Source: Ignavibacteria bacterium UBA6906 (GTDB lineage: Bacteria > Bacteroidota > Ignavibacteria > UBA10030 > UBA6906). Taken from it: DNA of 6,965 nt. The DNA is taken from NCBI GenBank assembly GCA_002451155.1, contig DKBG01000179.1, positions 1-6,965 on the forward strand, in the 5' to 3' direction. The notes under the pieces were generated by a model. It had not been told where the DNA came from. It did not search any database and worked only from the letters and a program-made list of their open reading frames with translations. Of the stretch, positions 6,701 to 6,965 are shown piece after piece; positions within the stretch are counted from its first letter, which is position 1; each line of letters begins with the position of its first letter. The translations under genes were made by a program, and so were the position numbers.

Positions 6701-6965
6701 CCTTCTGAACTTCGACGACAATGTCATTCACCCGGACCAGGTCTGCCTGAACACCCTCGAGCTTGCGCAACGCGGCCTTCCGGCGGTGTTTGTATTTCGT
6801 CACCCCCGCCGCTTCCTCGAACAGCCGCCGGCGTTCGTCGGTTTTGTCGCTCAGAATTGTCTCGATCATCTTGAGTTCGATCACCGAATAGGCGTCCGCA
6901 CCCATCCCGGTGTCCATAAACAGATCGAGGATATCCTTGAGACGGCAGGGAACCCTGTTCAGCAG
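3732..6965 (-). CDS. smc: Chromosome segregation protein SMC, lacking its N-terminal end (cut by window edge)
   Basis: This is the core ATPase of bacterial condensin (with ScpA/ScpB), which compacts and segregates chromosomes by loop extrusion. The window holds 1077 residues; the frame stays open to the right edge, reading VPCRLKDILDLF before the internal Met at 6917. About 110-130 residues including Walker A are therefore missing, and full length would be near 1200, as usual. Numbering from the first visible residue, the order is: the head segment with GMGADAYSVIELKMIE and LFEEAAGVTKYK (20-57), the N-terminal coiled coil (about 60-380), the hinge (about 382-560, ending in TRGGSRR and GGIIGK), and the return coiled coil (about 560-890). 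The C-terminal head has signature LSGGEKTLTAIALLFA (974-989), Walker B with D-loop FCILDEVDAPLDDANIDRF (998-1016) and H-loop VVTHNKRT (1031-1038). All visible ATPase motifs are intact. Its stop overlaps the phosphatase start. Confidence 0.97.
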   Translation of the reverse strand: MLNRVPCRLKDILDLFMDTGMGADAYSVIELKMIETILSDKTDERRRLFEEAAGVTKYKHRRKAALRKLEGVQADLVRVNDIVVEVQKAVSSLERQARRAEQFNEVKTRLRNLEIDLMEREYAQLHGRIEPLREKFAATDESRLRLTADLTGEDAALEELRAGILGLEKRLAEAQRDVTLQREKIHRVEEKTLVSTERIRALRENVTRLENEKAEYGRELGFLQEHRTGVDSQIGQLKVEEERAEARLREKQADLHGFESTLEEKKSELRGLNESTIDLVKQIAGQQAELEKRKGQAENLRGRASHAAEESEAYGMEIARLSGEITEFTAEDRQQRRLFTEAEMRCYEAEARRAELKSSAEALHRKEVTLRATVERNSAKVDFLKGLIESKEGLSEGVRFLSASEGWTPRRKVTVADAIRADDKYRIAIEAALGEAAGLLLVDSAADVDQAIALLKQEDRGKATFVALDRVPLLETRYVLPGVQGVEGWAAECARYDTEYARLFHYLLDRVLIVDSPETALEVLRTVSGIRCVTLAGEILSGEGLTRGGSRRQDEGGIIGKHHQIEELLRQTGDAERQMEEYERARQSILQEHDAIDLKSLTDVVKAIEKEMNGVEMRIAQLEFEKKRAEDIITRNSELISALSTDADRLVLEISAAEPALVALTERRSEIERAVGAGTQDLARLEEEWNVRSAEVTDLGIALVNARNRRQNAEADLQRTDSAILEAEEALTRTGEEIQRAHEEIVSAESAIEETRAVVTSLHSELVQLDSARAEIQEETRRRRDDAHQRELRIKDQRRSHEDSMRLAHEYELKIAELQGKSDHLKARALEEFEFTLELKTYPEAEFVDFAAIRDEIQALRDKVKSLGNINFAAFEEYSTEKQRFEFLSGQRKDLLEAEKTLLATIEEINQTAQRKFLETFELIRRNFIETFKSLFDPGDECDLKLEAEVDPLEAGIEITAKPRGKRPTSIDLLSGGEKTLTAIALLFAIYLVKPSPFCILDEVDAPLDDANIDRFTRILRKFSDKTQFIVVTHNKRTMEAANALYGVTMEEEGVSKIVTVRFNQQSQVAAAAVATG

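Larger units (their letters stand above)
1..6965 (-). other. Probable single operon: smc, phosphatase, methyltransferase, lpxB, TPR lipoprotein, lpxK
   Basis: All six genes share the minus strand. The junctions in transcription order are a 4-base overlap, a 4-base overlap, a 9-base gap, a 4-base overlap and a 12-base gap. No space is left for an ordinary intergenic promoter or a rho-independent terminator, and I saw no hairpin followed by a T-run at any junction. The promoter must lie upstream of the visible part of smc, unless one is hidden inside a coding region; the transcript continues past the left edge through lpxK. Co-transcription is inferred from spacing only. Confidence 0.75.

Noticed and set aside
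6915..6917. ATG at 6917 as the start of smc
   Set aside because: The frame continues upstream to the window edge with conserved SMC sequence (PCRLKDILDLF), so this Met is internal.
1..6965. tRNA, rRNA, CRISPR, insertion sequence, attachment site, riboswitch or rho-independent terminator
   Set aside because: Nothing of these kinds was seen. Nearly every base is coding and the largest non-coding gap is 12 bases.

Overview
The window is a compact, GC-rich (by eye near 58-60%) stretch of bacterial chromosome. All six supported genes read on the minus strand, so transcription runs from high to low coordinates. The organism is an outer-membrane (Gram-negative) bacterium, because two lipid A biosynthesis genes are present. 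The SMC protein has a head variant (AYSVIELKMIETILSDK, followed by LFEEAAGVTKYK) and a C-terminal end (SDKTQFIVVTHNKRTMEAA) that I associate from memory with the Bacteroidota/Chlorobiota/Ignavibacteriota (FCB) group. That lineage call is an inference made without a database search.

In transcription order (right to left) the layout is as follows. (1) smc, 6965-3732, is cut at its N-terminus by the window edge; the hinge and the C-terminal ATPase half are intact. (2) A HAD-superfamily phosphatase of the PSPase/MtnX-like type spans 3735-3004. (3) An isoprenylcysteine/phospholipid-methyltransferase-like membrane protein spans 3007-2411. (4) lpxB, lipid A disaccharide synthase, spans 2401-1268. 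(5) A TPR-containing putative lipoprotein spans 1271-426. (6) lpxK, lipid A 4'-kinase, spans 413-1 and is cut at its C-terminus by the window edge.

The genes are packed tightly. Three junctions are 4-base GTGA start/stop overlaps (smc/HAD, HAD/methyltransferase, lpxB/TPR) and the other two gaps are 9 and 12 bases. No intergenic space is large enough for a promoter or a terminator, so the six genes most likely form one translationally coupled operon. LpxB makes the lipid A disaccharide-1-phosphate and LpxK phosphorylates its 4' position, so these two are consecutive pathway steps. The TPR lipoprotein, the phosphatase and the membrane methyltransferase have no assigned role, but their position suggests envelope or lipid functions. 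SMC (chromosome condensation and segregation) is the functional outlier.

I found no RNA genes, mobile elements, CRISPR arrays or long repeats. Nothing here amounts to a clearly new system. The points worth checking are an altered motif IV, a cysteine cluster and a basic tail in the phosphatase, the conserved-looking unknowns between lipid A genes, and a few motif substitutions and slippery runs in lpxB.
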